Source: Cytophagales bacterium
GTDB lineage: Bacteria > Bacteroidota > Bacteroidia > Cytophagales > Cyclobacteriaceae
Direction: 5' to 3'
DNA: 11,391 bases
Assembly (NCBI GenBank): GCA_020063545.1
Contig: JAGUUF010000331.1
Coordinates: 1-11,391 of the forward strand
The notes under the pieces are model-generated. The model saw nothing but the letters and a program-made list of their open reading frames with translations. It was not told the origin of the DNA and searched no databases. Below, piece after piece: positions 1 through 8,147 of this stretch (its first letter is position 1; each line of letters opens with the position of its first letter). Made by a program: the position numbers and the translations under genes.

Positions 1-348
1 ACTGTTGTTAATGCAGTATCGCATGCCCTTGGTTTAAGAAATGTTACGGGCGAACAAATACGCGCAGAGCATGTAACCGGCAGCTTTGATTTTATCGTGA
101 GCCGAGCGGTAACGCGGTTAAAGGAGTTTTACGGGTGGGTTCATCGGCTGGTGAAGAAACAATCGGTGCACAACCTGGGAAACGGCATACTGTACCTGAA
201 AGGCGGTGACCTGGATGATGAACTGGCCGAATTAAAACGCCCGTGCACCGTTTATCCGTTGCGTGATTTTTTTGCAGAAGAATTTTTTGAAACGAAAAAG
301 GTGGTGCACGTTCCGATTAACCAGGGGCAATCTCAAAAATTATTTTAA
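1..348 (+). CDS. rsmG: 16S rRNA (guanine-N7) methyltransferase RsmG, C-terminal part
   Basis: This is the 3' portion (about 115 residues) of an open frame that enters from the left edge; the true start lies outside the window. RsmG (GidB) uses S-adenosylmethionine to methylate N7 of G527 in 16S rRNA. The visible part has the typical second half of the Rossmann-fold domain: RAEHVTGSFDFIVSRAV (the D-F-I-V-S-R-A strand and loop), a helix LKEFYGWVHRLVKK, then NGILYLKGGDLDDEL (the YLKGG strand) and a C-terminal DFFAEEFFETKKVVHVPI stretch characteristic of Bacteroidota RsmG. The frame reads through from base 1 without a stop; a GTG at 97 is only an internal Val codon. The last residues (about GQSQKLF) are encoded within the left arm of a palindromic repeat, so the C-terminal tail may be repeat-derived. 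The gene converges on the minus-strand gene ending at 473. Confidence 0.9.
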   Translation, partial: TVVNAVSHALGLRNVTGEQIRAEHVTGSFDFIVSRAVTRLKEFYGWVHRLVKKQSVHNLGNGILYLKGGDLDDELAELKRPCTVYPLRDFFAEEFFETKKVVHVPINQGQSQKLF

Positions 349-471
349 CCACAAAGAGACGCAAAGGAGGCACAAAGCGCAATAAGAAAAATATGTTGTG
401 AAGTTCTTCTCCGTGTCCTTTGTTCAAACGTAGCGGCCTTTGTGGTTTTGTATTTCATTTTTGAGATGGCC
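326..471. repeat. Interrupted palindrome of 'CCACAAAG' type between convergent genes
   Basis: Three pairs of inverted arms are visible. Bases 326-340 (ggcaatctcaaaaat) match the reverse complement of 457-471 at 14 of 15 positions. Bases 347-356 (aaccacaaag) are perfectly complementary to 438-447. Bases 361-368 match 416-423 at 7 of 8. The left arm repeats the words CACAAAG and GCAAAGG. Similar accacaaag/cacaaagg palindromes are, from memory, dispersed in many environmental bacterial genomes. The element fills the whole gap between rsmG and the minus-strand gene ending at 473, and its left end lies inside the rsmG coding region, supplying the stop codon. It could fold into a long hairpin and end transcription from both sides, but no clean stem plus U-run is visible. 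Confidence 0.75.
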
Positions 472-472
472 T

Positions 473-3145
473 CTAATTACTTCCGGATTTTATAAACCGC
501 CTTGTACGGCTTCCCATTTTGAACAGATACAAACCGGGGCCGAGGGTAACCAGTCCGGTTTCAATTTCAAAGGTTTTCTGTCCTGTTCCTGAAAGCAATA
601 CCTGTCCGGCAATGGTGCTGATGCTCCAGGGAGTTGCGCGCTGGTAGCCGGATTCAACGATTAACCGATCAGTAACGGTTGTGGGGTAAAGGCGTAAACC
701 GGTTTTGGTTAAATCGTTTTCAACACCGGTAATGGGTGCTGAGTACGATTGTTTTTGCGGAATGATCTGCTTGGGCAGCAGCGATGATTTCCACAGCAGT
801 TTCATCACTGCATCGCCACCGTCTTCGAAAAATTCCAGTTTAACCGGGTACAGTTCGCCTGCCTGCAGGTTCATGGTTCCGCTCCATTCGGTTGCGGCCT
901 GGGGTATCCATTTATCAATAAGTAAAAAATGATTGATCCACAGGCGAACCCCGTCATCGCTTAGCGTGTAAAACGTGTAGGTATCCGTTAGCGGGGGCTG
1001 AACAAAACCTTCCCATCGGGCGGTAAAGTTGTCATTCGGTATTATACCTGCCGCTGGCGAGCCGCCACCCCAGTCGAAATTGATCACCGGGTCTGTCCTC
1101 GTCACCTCCGGGGGCCAGAAAAATGTGCGCGACTGGTTATAATACGTGCCCAGCAGCCCGTCACCGGTGCCTTGCGGCACCTGGGTAAATTGCGCGGTAT
1201 ACGAAACCGGGGTGGCGGGAACATCAAAGCTAAACACGCGTGGCAAGGCAGGGTTGCTCCATTGATTGAAAGTGTACAGGTCGGCACCGGAAATTTGCAA
1301 CAAGGGAGCCTCCAGTGTTCGGGTAACACCAATTACGCTCATCACCGATTGCGGAGCAGGTTTGGGCTGCCCGTCAACATAAATGATAAGACCCGGGGGT
1401 ACGGAGTTTATGATAAACGCAGTTTTTTCGGGAAGAACATCGCGGTAAACTGTTTTGCTCAGCCCTTCGCTGTCGGTGGCCGTTAGGTAAATGCGGTACC
1501 AAACGTTGTGGTCAGTTTCGCCAATCCGCGGAACGGAATAGGAGCCGGCCGCAATATCGCTTACCGGCTGAAGTGCCGGGTGGATATGGTCGGCATGGTG
1601 GAAATCAATTTTCCACGTAAGGCTTGCGGGAGTGAGGGATCCGTCTTCGGCATCGGTTGCCGTGCCGCTGAAATTGATCGGTTCTCCAGCGCGATACAGT
1701 GTTTCGTCTACGGGTGTTAGTATCTGCGGTTGCGGCCTGGTGTTGGCCGTTACATGCAAGGTTGCCGCATTACTGGTTGCCGAGCCGAACGCGTTGGTAA
1801 CGGTACAGCGAAAGGTAAGCCCGTCATCAGTAAGTTGTGTCGAAGGGAAGGTATAGTTCATGCCGTTGGCCCCGGGAATGTTCACACCATTTTTCTGCCA
1901 CTGCAGCGTCATCGGCAAAGCACCCGATACCGAAACGGTAAAGACAGCATCTTCTCCGGCCGACACCAGTACGGATTGCGGGTGGCTGCCGATAAACGGT
2001 TCACCTGATCCGGTATATTCAACCTTCCACAGCGATCCGTTTGGTGTGCTGGTGTTATCCCCGGTTGACCCTCCGCCAAACCCCGCACGCTGCAGGTAGT
2101 ACATGGCACCATCGTTATCAATTACCATGGCCAACGGGCGATTGATGCCCGTAGCAAACGGAGCCGGTAAACCGCCTGCCGGATCCAGTTGCCGGATGTA
2201 CCCCGCACAATAGTCGGCATAAAAGAATTTCCCGATATACCCCGGAGGGAATTGCGGCTGTTGCGGATTGTAAAATGCTGCACCAACAACGGAACAACCG
2301 TCAGCGTGGCTGTATGCGTAAAAAGGATCCTGGTAATTAGCAGGCGGAGTTTCGGTGGTGCGATACCCTTCAATCAGCGGCCAGCCGTAGTTTTTTCCCG
2401 CCTGCACATCGTTAATCTCTTCCCAGTTGCTGTTGCCTACATCGCAGGCAAAGATTTTTCCGGTACCGGGCTGAATATCCATGGAAAACGGATTGCGGAA
2501 GCCGAGGGCATAGATGAGTTTGTTAAGCCCGGTAAAGGTCGGGTCACTGATGAAGGGATTGTCATCCGGAATAGTGCCATCGCGGTTCATGCGCAGCACT
2601 TTGCCCAGCAAACTGTTTTTCGATTGCGCCAGTGCGGCATTGGCGCCATCGCCTGTTGAGATGTACAGCTTTCCATCAGGCCCGAACACCATATCGCCAC
2701 CGTTGTGGATGCTGCCGGCCATCGGCTCAAGCTGCAGCAGCACCACCTCGCTTCCAGGCAGGGTTGAATTGCCGTTGGCTGTAAACCGGCTTACCCGGTT
2801 GCGGTTGGTGGTTTTCTCGGTGTAGTAAACATAGTAGTAGTTGTTGAGCTCGAAATCCGGGTCCAGGACCAGGTGGCCGAGGCCGCGTTCATTGAAGTTA
2901 TCCACCTGGTCTTCAATGTTGAGCATGACCGCTGCGGTTAACACGTCATTTTCAACCACCAGAATTTTTCCGCTCTTAATGGTAATCAGGATGCGGTGGT
3001 CAGGCGTTACTACCAGGTCGGTCGGATCAAGACTACCGGCAATCTCGCGGCTGATGAACCCTGCTGGAAACTGCTGGGCCAGCACCCCGAAGGCAGTCAG
3101 GGCAAGAAATAAAATCAGTGAAACAATGTTGGTATATGAGGGCAT
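473..3145 (-). CDS. Secreted glucose/sorbosone dehydrogenase-type beta-propeller protein with Ig-like, PA14 and T9SS sorting domains
   Basis: The frame stays open to 3208, but I choose the ATG at 3145. It leaves 11 bases after the plsC stop and begins directly with a signal peptide (MPSYTNIVSLILFLALTAFGVLAQ); the longer frame would put 21 non-signal residues in front. That gives 890 residues; positions below use this start. About 34-375 is a GSDH (sorbosone/PQQ-sugar dehydrogenase) propeller, with SIHNGGDMVFGPDGKLYISTGDG near 145-167, whose His aligns with the catalytic His of soluble glucose dehydrogenase. About 381-466 is Ig-like (LQWQKNGVNIPGA, FRCTVTNAFG). About 473-574 resembles a PKD/Ig fold. 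About 576-655 is a small VPPGLIIYVDGQP domain. About 663-800 is PA14 (GLLGTYYN, FTARWEGFV, LSDDGVRLWIN). The last 70 residues form a type A T9SS sorting domain (LRLYPTTVTDRLIVES ... GLYLFKM). It is probably exported to the cell surface or medium and acts on a sugar or polysaccharide; the substrate cannot be read from sequence. Likely co-transcribed with plsC. Confidence 0.85.
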   Translation of the reverse strand: MPSYTNIVSLILFLALTAFGVLAQQFPAGFISREIAGSLDPTDLVVTPDHRILITIKSGKILVVENDVLTAAVMLNIEDQVDNFNERGLGHLVLDPDFELNNYYYVYYTEKTTNRNRVSRFTANGNSTLPGSEVVLLQLEPMAGSIHNGGDMVFGPDGKLYISTGDGANAALAQSKNSLLGKVLRMNRDGTIPDDNPFISDPTFTGLNKLIYALGFRNPFSMDIQPGTGKIFACDVGNSNWEEINDVQAGKNYGWPLIEGYRTTETPPANYQDPFYAYSHADGCSVVGAAFYNPQQPQFPPGYIGKFFYADYCAGYIRQLDPAGGLPAPFATGINRPLAMVIDNDGAMYYLQRAGFGGGSTGDNTSTPNGSLWKVEYTGSGEPFIGSHPQSVLVSAGEDAVFTVSVSGALPMTLQWQKNGVNIPGANGMNYTFPSTQLTDDGLTFRCTVTNAFGSATSNAATLHVTANTRPQPQILTPVDETLYRAGEPINFSGTATDAEDGSLTPASLTWKIDFHHADHIHPALQPVSDIAAGSYSVPRIGETDHNVWYRIYLTATDSEGLSKTVYRDVLPEKTAFIINSVPPGLIIYVDGQPKPAPQSVMSVIGVTRTLEAPLLQISGADLYTFNQWSNPALPRVFSFDVPATPVSYTAQFTQVPQGTGDGLLGTYYNQSRTFFWPPEVTRTDPVINFDWGGGSPAAGIIPNDNFTARWEGFVQPPLTDTYTFYTLSDDGVRLWINHFLLIDKWIPQAATEWSGTMNLQAGELYPVKLEFFEDGGDAVMKLLWKSSLLPKQIIPQKQSYSAPITGVENDLTKTGLRLYPTTVTDRLIVESGYQRATPWSISTIAGQVLLSGTGQKTFEIETGLVTLGPGLYLFKMGSRTRRFIKSGSN

Positions 3146-3156
3146 CACGGAACCAG

Positions 3157-3900
3157 TTATGTTGCACCAGAATTTTTCATTATCAGTTCTTTCATCGTTT
3201 CGAAACAAACCGCCTTTAATTCGGTAACATCCTGGGGCGGGTAAGTGTTTACGGCAATTTCGTTACCGGCAATTATTTTAATGGTGCCCGGCCGCATCCG
3301 CAGCCTGCCCGGAGGCATCAATCGGCCTGCCCCGATAACCACCAACGGTAATATAGGTGTTTGGGTATCCAGTGCAATGCGGAATGCGCCATCCTTAAAG
3401 GGTTGCAAGATTTCTTTCGTTCGGTTTTGTGTGCCTTCAGCAAAGATCAACATCGAAATGCCCTGCTGAAGAATACGCTTGGCGTATTCAATGGATTTTT
3501 TGCGGCTCTCGTGGTTGCTGCGGTCAACCACCACGGTGGCTGCCTTTACAATAAATCCGAACACCGGAATTTTCAACAACTCTTTCTTGGCAATCGGGCG
3601 AAATTCACCCGGTATCATCAGCCGGATACCGGGAATGTCGAGAAATGAAGTGTGGTTGCTGACGAAGATGTACGACTTGCCGCGCGCGATATTTTCCCTT
3701 CCATACAACGTATACCGGATGAACGTCAGCTTGCTGAATATCCACGACCACAGCCACAGAAAGTTATAGCCTATCCAGGTAAACCGGGTACCCAGTAAAA
3801 ACGGCAGCAGGATACCCGGCAGCAGGATGATCATAAACACGCTGAAAACAAGCACAACCCATGTGGTATAAATTTTCTGCAAGGTGCTGCGTATTGACAT
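3157..3900 (-). CDS. plsC: 1-acyl-sn-glycerol-3-phosphate acyltransferase (PlsC family)
   Basis: A 247-residue protein of normal length for the LPLAT/PlsC family, which acylates lysophosphatidic acid to phosphatidic acid in phospholipid synthesis at the inner membrane. Residues about 12-38 and 42-58 are hydrophobic membrane segments. The catalytic NHxxxxD motif is present as NHTSFLD (82-88). The second block FRPIAKKELLKIPVFGF (100-116) and the substrate-binding block FAEGTQNR (153-160, the family's EGTR with Gln in place of Arg followed by N-R) are in order, followed by PILPLVVIG (182-190). The ATG at 3900 has no good Shine-Dalgarno, as is usual in this phylum. The 85-base gap upstream is shared with a divergent operon. 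Downstream, the secreted dehydrogenase gene starts 11 bases after the stop, suggesting one transcript, though the two functions are not obviously linked. Exact acyl or lysolipid preference is not determinable. Confidence 0.9.
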   Translation of the reverse strand: MSIRSTLQKIYTTWVVLVFSVFMIILLPGILLPFLLGTRFTWIGYNFLWLWSWIFSKLTFIRYTLYGRENIARGKSYIFVSNHTSFLDIPGIRLMIPGEFRPIAKKELLKIPVFGFIVKAATVVVDRSNHESRKKSIEYAKRILQQGISMLIFAEGTQNRTKEILQPFKDGAFRIALDTQTPILPLVVIGAGRLMPPGRLRMRPGTIKIIAGNEIAVNTYPPQDVTELKAVCFETMKELIMKNSGAT

Positions 3901-3935
3901 AAAAACTGAAAAGTAAAAAAAGTTGGTGATAGTCT

Positions 3936-3964
3936 TTGTTCACAGTGCCCGTTCTTCTAATTTG
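3936..3964 (+). promoter_or_regulatory. Candidate Bacteroidota-type promoter for the coiled-coil/CHAT operon
   Basis: In the 85-base divergent gap there is TTG (3936-3938), a 19-base spacer, then TAATTTG (3958-3964). The Bacteroidota primary sigma factor consensus is TTG-N19-TAnnTTTG; this site has one base fewer between TA and TTTG. Transcription would begin about 3971, leaving a short leader before the ATG at 3986. No convincing counterpart was found for plsC on the other strand. Confidence 0.35.
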
Positions 3965-3985
3965 GACAATTAAACTCTCCTCAAT

Positions 3986-4495
3986 ATGAAAAATATTTTC
4001 GGCCTTTTCGTTTGCCTTTTTGCAGTATCGGGTTTGGCAACAGCCCAAAACGAAGCACCGCCAAAACGCCCGGACAACATCGGGGTATCGGATTTTGACG
4101 GGTTTAAAAACAATTCATTTGATATCCTGGATGAATCCACCCGCCTTAAAAACGATGCAACCCGCATTGATAATGAGATTAAAGGAGGCGTGCTGGCCTC
4201 CATGACCGTTGATAAAATCCGCCAGGATATTAAGGCCCTGCGCGGCATCAGCGAATCATCACAGGCACTTACCCAGAAACTCGGTGACCTGGACGAGCAG
4301 GGCAAAACGCTTCTTTCCAATGCAAAAAACGTAAACCCGAGAACCAAGGCACCGGCTGCCACCAACAACACCAACAAGTCAATTAAAGGACTTGAAGTGG
4401 CTCGCAAAAACCTTGATGCCACCGCCTCGCTGGTAAAAGCCAATACCGATTTACTGGTAAATGAACTCAAGTCGCGCGGGGAAAGTGTAGACTAA
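3986..4495 (+). CDS. Small exported helical (coiled-coil-like) protein of unknown function
   Basis: I do not recognise a named family. The 169-residue product starts with a clear Sec signal peptide (MKNIFGLFVCLFAVSGLATA, cleavage expected before QNEAPP), so the mature protein is about 149 residues and periplasmic or further exported. There is no lipobox Cys at the cleavage site and no T9SS domain. The mature part is strongly charged and helical: a DFDGFKNNSFDILDE stretch (36-50), then heptad-like helices (about 51-110 and 130-164) rich in Lys, Asp, Leu and Asn, separated by a Pro/Ala/Asn linker (NPRTKAPAATNNTN, 117-130). It has no Cys after the signal. It lies 12 bases upstream of the TPR-CHAT gene on the same strand, so the two almost certainly form one operon. 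A partner, chaperone or substrate role for the CHAT protein is inference from this linkage only. Confidence 0.7.
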   Translation: MKNIFGLFVCLFAVSGLATAQNEAPPKRPDNIGVSDFDGFKNNSFDILDESTRLKNDATRIDNEIKGGVLASMTVDKIRQDIKALRGISESSQALTQKLGDLDEQGKTLLSNAKNVNPRTKAPAATNNTNKSIKGLEVARKNLDATASLVKANTDLLVNELKSRGESVD

Positions 4496-4507
4496 CTTCA
4501 GGTAGCC

Positions 4508-7318
4508 ATGCGGTATGCCGTTTTGATTTTCTTGATTGGAAGTTTGTCGGGCGGTTATGCGCAGGACATCTGGGGTGAACTGGGCAAATCGCTCGCGAAG
4601 GAAGGGGGAAAAAAAGGCGCCCAACAAAAACAGGCACTCGACTCCATTGACTTTCAGTTCGCCATTTCGGTGAACGAGAATGCCGGTTTTTTTGATATTG
4701 AACAGAAAGGAGAGCTTGGATCCCGGATTATGTATGCTCTCCGCGAAGAGTCCGATAAAACCATCGTAGAAAAAGCACGCGATTCGCTTCAAACGGCAAT
4801 TTCATTTTATGAATTACGCATGTATAAGTTGGCTGAAGAACATTTTCTTTCGGCTAAGAACTTTATGGAACGAAGCGGTCTGACCAACGAAATGGTTTAC
4901 CTGCGGGCACTTTCTAATTTGGGTTTAGTTTACCTGGCGCAGGGAAGAACAAGCGAAGCCCAACAATGGATTGAGCATTGCCTTGCCTACAGCGGGAAAA
5001 CACTCGGGAAGAAAAGTGCGGCTTACATTGCCAACCTTAATAACAAAGCCAAACTTGACCAGTCGCTGGGCAAGTACAACGAAGCCGAGAAAGAATTTGA
5101 CGAAGCCCTTGCACTAAACGAAAGTGTGTTTGGCGATGGCATGCAAAAGGCAATTTTACTCAACAACAAAGCCATGCTGCTGCAGGCGATTGGACGGTAT
5201 GCCGAAGCGGCCGACCTGATGAAGAAGGCGATGGCATCATCAACCGTTGCACCAAAGAAAGCGCTGCAAGGCAAAAAGTCGTTCGATAACCGGAAGTTCC
5301 AGGCCAACCTTGCCTTTATCTACCAACTGTCCGGCAGGTATGCCGATGCGGAAACCAACTTCCTGGAAATTAAGAAAGTGTTTGACAACCGAAAGCAAAC
5401 CGGCAATGCCGAGTATGCCGGATTGCTAAACCAACTTGGGATTTTGTACATCCAGATGGGTAAAACCGATAAGGTGGAAGAGTTGCTGAAAAAAGCGCAG
5501 GAGGTTTACAAGAAGCGTTTTACCGAACAAAATATCTATTACGCCAAAGTTACCAACGACCTGGGCAACTTTTACCGGATGAGCAGCCGGTACCCGGAGG
5601 CTGAAAAGCAACTGGATAAAGCATTGTCAGTCCGGGAATCACTGCTGGGCATTAATCATCCCGATTATGTAAACACGAAAGAAAACCTGGCCATCCTGTA
5701 CTGGAAGTCCGGGCGCATTAACCAGGCTTATATGGCCTACCGTGATGTGATGGACAAAACCATTGACTTTATTAACCGGTACTTTCCGCCCATGAGCGAA
5801 GCCGAGAAAACCAGCTACTGGGATGTAACTGCGCCCCGCTTCCAGCGGTTTTTCAATTTCGCCATTGAGGCCAACGTGGAACTTAACTATGTTACGCAGG
5901 ATTTCTTTGATTACCAGATGGCCACCAAGGCCCTGCTGCTCAACTCAACCAACAAAGTTAAAAACGCCATCCTTGCAAGTAATGATAAGCAGCTGATTAA
6001 CGATTACCTGCTGTGGCTTGATAAGAAAGAACAACTCGCCCGGCTGTATTCCTATTCGAAGGAGCAACTGAAGGAACAAAAAATTGATCTGCCTGCACTG
6101 GAGCGCGAAGCCAATGCGATGGAAAAATCGTTGTCGGAACGTTCAACTGATTTCTCTTCGGGGTATTCCACACAAAAAATCAGCTACAAACAAATACGAA
6201 ACCTGCTTGCGGACAACGAAGCCGTGGTGGATATTGTGCGGGTAAGGGGCTTTGGCCAGGATTTTACACCCGATGCCAAATATGCAGCGCTGGTACTGCT
6301 GAAGAACCAGGAATTACCCAAACTGGTGGTGCTGGAAAACGGCTCGCAACTGGAAACACGGTACGCCAAATACTACACCACCGTTATCCAGAAGCGGATG
6401 CCCGATGAGTTCTGCTACGACCAGTACTGGGCGCGCATTGATCCTGAACTGGCCGGCAAGCGGATGATCTACCTCTCGCCCGATGGGGTGTACAACCAGG
6501 TTAATTTAAATACCCTTAAAAAGCCTGACGGTGACTACCTGGTAAACCGGTACGACTTTGTAATGATTGGCAACGCCCGCGATTTGATTGACCTGAAAGC
6601 GCGTAAGGCTGTTGCGCTGAAGAGAGATGCGTTTTTACTGGGCTTCCCGGAATACGGAACAAATGATGTTCCACCTTTGCCCGGAACCAAGGTGGAGTTG
6701 GAAGGGGTTTCAAAAGTGTTGAAGGCATCGGGCTACCAGGTTACGCAATTCATGGAACGTAACGCCACCGAAAGCAACATTAAAAAACTGAAAAGTCCGG
6801 CCCTGCTGCACATTGCCACGCATGGTTACTTCCTTAAGGATGTGGATGAATCCGGGGGTTCGGTGTTTGGCGTTAATGCCGAGAATGCCTCCAACAACCC
6901 GCTGCTGCGCTCGGGCCTCATCCTGGCCGGTGCAGGCAAAGCCATTGAAGGAACGGGTGGTGCCGACATGACCAGCAACGACAACGGCATTTTAACCGCC
7001 TACGAAGCGATGAACCTGAACCTGGAAGGTACAGGTCTGGTTATCCTCAGCGCGTGCGAAACCGGGCTGGGCGATGTTAAATCGGGTGAGGGAGTGTACG
7101 GGCTGCAGCGCGCTTTCCTGGTGGCCGGTGCCGATGCACTGATTATGAGTTTGTGGAAGGTGGATGACGAAGCCACGCAACTGCTGATGACAAACTTTTA
7201 CACCAACTGGATAAAGCTGAACAACAGACAGAAGGCCTTTAAGCAGGCCCAGCTTCAGCTTATGGCCAAATACAAAGATCCGTACTACTGGGGTGCGTTT
7301 GTAATGATGGGGATGTGA
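4508..7318 (+). CDS. Exported TPR-CHAT protein (caspase-like protease)
   Basis: A 936-residue protein with an N-terminal signal peptide (MRYAVLIFLIGSLSGGYAQ, cleavage near residue 19). Residues about 95-420 are tetratricopeptide repeats: LSNLGLVYLAQGRTSEAQQW, LNNKAKLDQSLGKYNEAEKE, LNNKAMLLQAIGRYAEAADL, LNQLGILYIQMGKTDKVEEL, TNDLGNFYRMSSRYPEAEKQ. A helical linker follows (about 420-560). The C-terminal CHAT domain (about 600-936) is a clan CD, caspase-like fold. The catalytic dyad is intact: His772 in LLHIATHGYF and Cys850 in LVILSACETGLGD. The block GVYGLQRAFLVAGADALIMSLWKVDD and the terminal PYYWGAFVMMG are diagnostic for the family. Known TPR-CHAT proteins (HetF relatives, and Csx29 of type III-E CRISPR) are cytoplasmic; the signal peptide here places it in the periplasm or outside. 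No CRISPR or gasdermin-like gene is in the window. Substrate and trigger are unknown. It is translated just after the small coiled-coil gene, with AGG five bases before the ATG as a weak ribosome-binding site. Confidence 0.9.
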   Translation: MRYAVLIFLIGSLSGGYAQDIWGELGKSLAKEGGKKGAQQKQALDSIDFQFAISVNENAGFFDIEQKGELGSRIMYALREESDKTIVEKARDSLQTAISFYELRMYKLAEEHFLSAKNFMERSGLTNEMVYLRALSNLGLVYLAQGRTSEAQQWIEHCLAYSGKTLGKKSAAYIANLNNKAKLDQSLGKYNEAEKEFDEALALNESVFGDGMQKAILLNNKAMLLQAIGRYAEAADLMKKAMASSTVAPKKALQGKKSFDNRKFQANLAFIYQLSGRYADAETNFLEIKKVFDNRKQTGNAEYAGLLNQLGILYIQMGKTDKVEELLKKAQEVYKKRFTEQNIYYAKVTNDLGNFYRMSSRYPEAEKQLDKALSVRESLLGINHPDYVNTKENLAILYWKSGRINQAYMAYRDVMDKTIDFINRYFPPMSEAEKTSYWDVTAPRFQRFFNFAIEANVELNYVTQDFFDYQMATKALLLNSTNKVKNAILASNDKQLINDYLLWLDKKEQLARLYSYSKEQLKEQKIDLPALEREANAMEKSLSERSTDFSSGYSTQKISYKQIRNLLADNEAVVDIVRVRGFGQDFTPDAKYAALVLLKNQELPKLVVLENGSQLETRYAKYYTTVIQKRMPDEFCYDQYWARIDPELAGKRMIYLSPDGVYNQVNLNTLKKPDGDYLVNRYDFVMIGNARDLIDLKARKAVALKRDAFLLGFPEYGTNDVPPLPGTKVELEGVSKVLKASGYQVTQFMERNATESNIKKLKSPALLHIATHGYFLKDVDESGGSVFGVNAENASNNPLLRSGLILAGAGKAIEGTGGADMTSNDNGILTAYEAMNLNLEGTGLVILSACETGLGDVKSGEGVYGLQRAFLVAGADALIMSLWKVDDEATQLLMTNFYTNWIKLNNRQKAFKQAQLQLMAKYKDPYYWGAFVMMGM

Positions 7319-7324
7319 GTTTTG

Positions 7325-8104
7325 TTAGTTGATTTTTTTTCCTTTAAATCGATCGTATATTCTTGGATATGGCGGATTCTGATTATCAAGGTTTAAATAG
7401 GAAAAATCAGAAAAAATTGAATCCGAATCAGTCAACTTTAGCCAAACTTTTGGTGATTTACATCCGTTGTAATGCTCCCCCCTGGATTCAAAGTAAAATG
7501 CGCGAACGCCTCTGTGCACAATATCCCAAACTGAAGATTCGGGAAATTGGGGATTTACCATGCAGCCCTTGTTTATATTTATGAGTCTAAAAGAGCCGAA
7601 CTCATCACTTCCGGGAATGTAAAGAATCTTGACTGTATCCCTTTTAAATGGCGTACTTTTAAAATGACCTTGATAAGCACCAATAATAGGAGCGAATTGC
7701 CAATTAATTACATAAAAACTTTTTGTCACAACTTTTTCAGTTTCATCCTCAGGAAAGCACTCATTCTTTTTTTTGGTTGATTTCAGGGTGACGTCAATTT
7801 TACCATAGGCTTCTGTAAAGAGTAAGCTAACCTTGTTTTCAGTAAAAACTCTGGGATCAGTTCCAATAGTCCATTCATAGGTATCGAAGTCGTCCTCTGC
7901 CTGAAAGGTAATGTAGTTGTACTGAAGTGCAGAGTCCGTTTCTACCAAACTGTCTCCAACATTTTCATAAATGAAGAAATTACCCGTAAATGGTATTTTA
8001 TCTTTGCACGGGTCTGTTTTTGTTACCTCATCTGGATCGCAACCACTAACACTAAGAATTAACACTGCAAGACTAAAAATACCGGGTCTGATAAAAATAT
8101 TCAT
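7325..8104 (-). CDS. Lipoprotein with PKD-like domain, function unknown
   Basis: I chose the ATG at 8104 (259 residues): it gives a compact lipoprotein signal (MNIFIRPGIFSLAVLILSVSGC), with lipobox LSVSGC and the lipidated Cys at 22. An upstream ATG at 8134 in frame would add ten residues and remains possible. The acidic residues right after the Cys (CDPDE) resemble Bacteroidota surface-export signals, so display on the outer surface is plausible but unproven. After a spacer, about residues 55-135 look like a PKD-type beta-sandwich (DDFDTYEWTIGTDPRVF ... KIDVTLKSTKKKNECFPED). The remainder (about 140-259) is a beta-rich C-terminal region with Cys and aromatic residues that I do not recognise. 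It converges on the CHAT gene with only 6 bases between stop codons, and its start lies 44 bases from repeat unit A. Base composition is much more AT-rich than in the genes to its left. Confidence 0.7.
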   Translation of the reverse strand: MNIFIRPGIFSLAVLILSVSGCDPDEVTKTDPCKDKIPFTGNFFIYENVGDSLVETDSALQYNYITFQAEDDFDTYEWTIGTDPRVFTENKVSLLFTEAYGKIDVTLKSTKKKNECFPEDETEKVVTKSFYVINWQFAPIIGAYQGHFKSTPFKRDTVKILYIPGSDEFGSFRLININKGCMVNPQFPESSVWDIVHRGVRAFYFESRGEHYNGCKSPKVWLKLTDSDSIFSDFSYLNLDNQNPPYPRIYDRFKGKKIN

Positions 8105-8147
8105 GTGTTGAAGCTTTCTTAGATTTAAACTCATTTGTCCAATAGTT

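Noticed and set aside
2189..2659. Plus-strand open frame of 156 codons inside the secreted dehydrogenase gene
   Set aside because: Antisense to the recognisable propeller domain; no domain or start signal of its own.
3970..4470. Minus-strand open frame of 166 codons opposite the coiled-coil gene
   Set aside because: Low-complexity Ser/Leu-rich translation antisense to a gene with a clear signal peptide and operon position; a shadow frame.
7319..7345. Rho-independent terminator at the T-run (7333-7340) after the CHAT gene
   Set aside because: Eight T residues are present but no stable GC stem precedes them, and the run lies inside the convergent lipoprotein's coding end.
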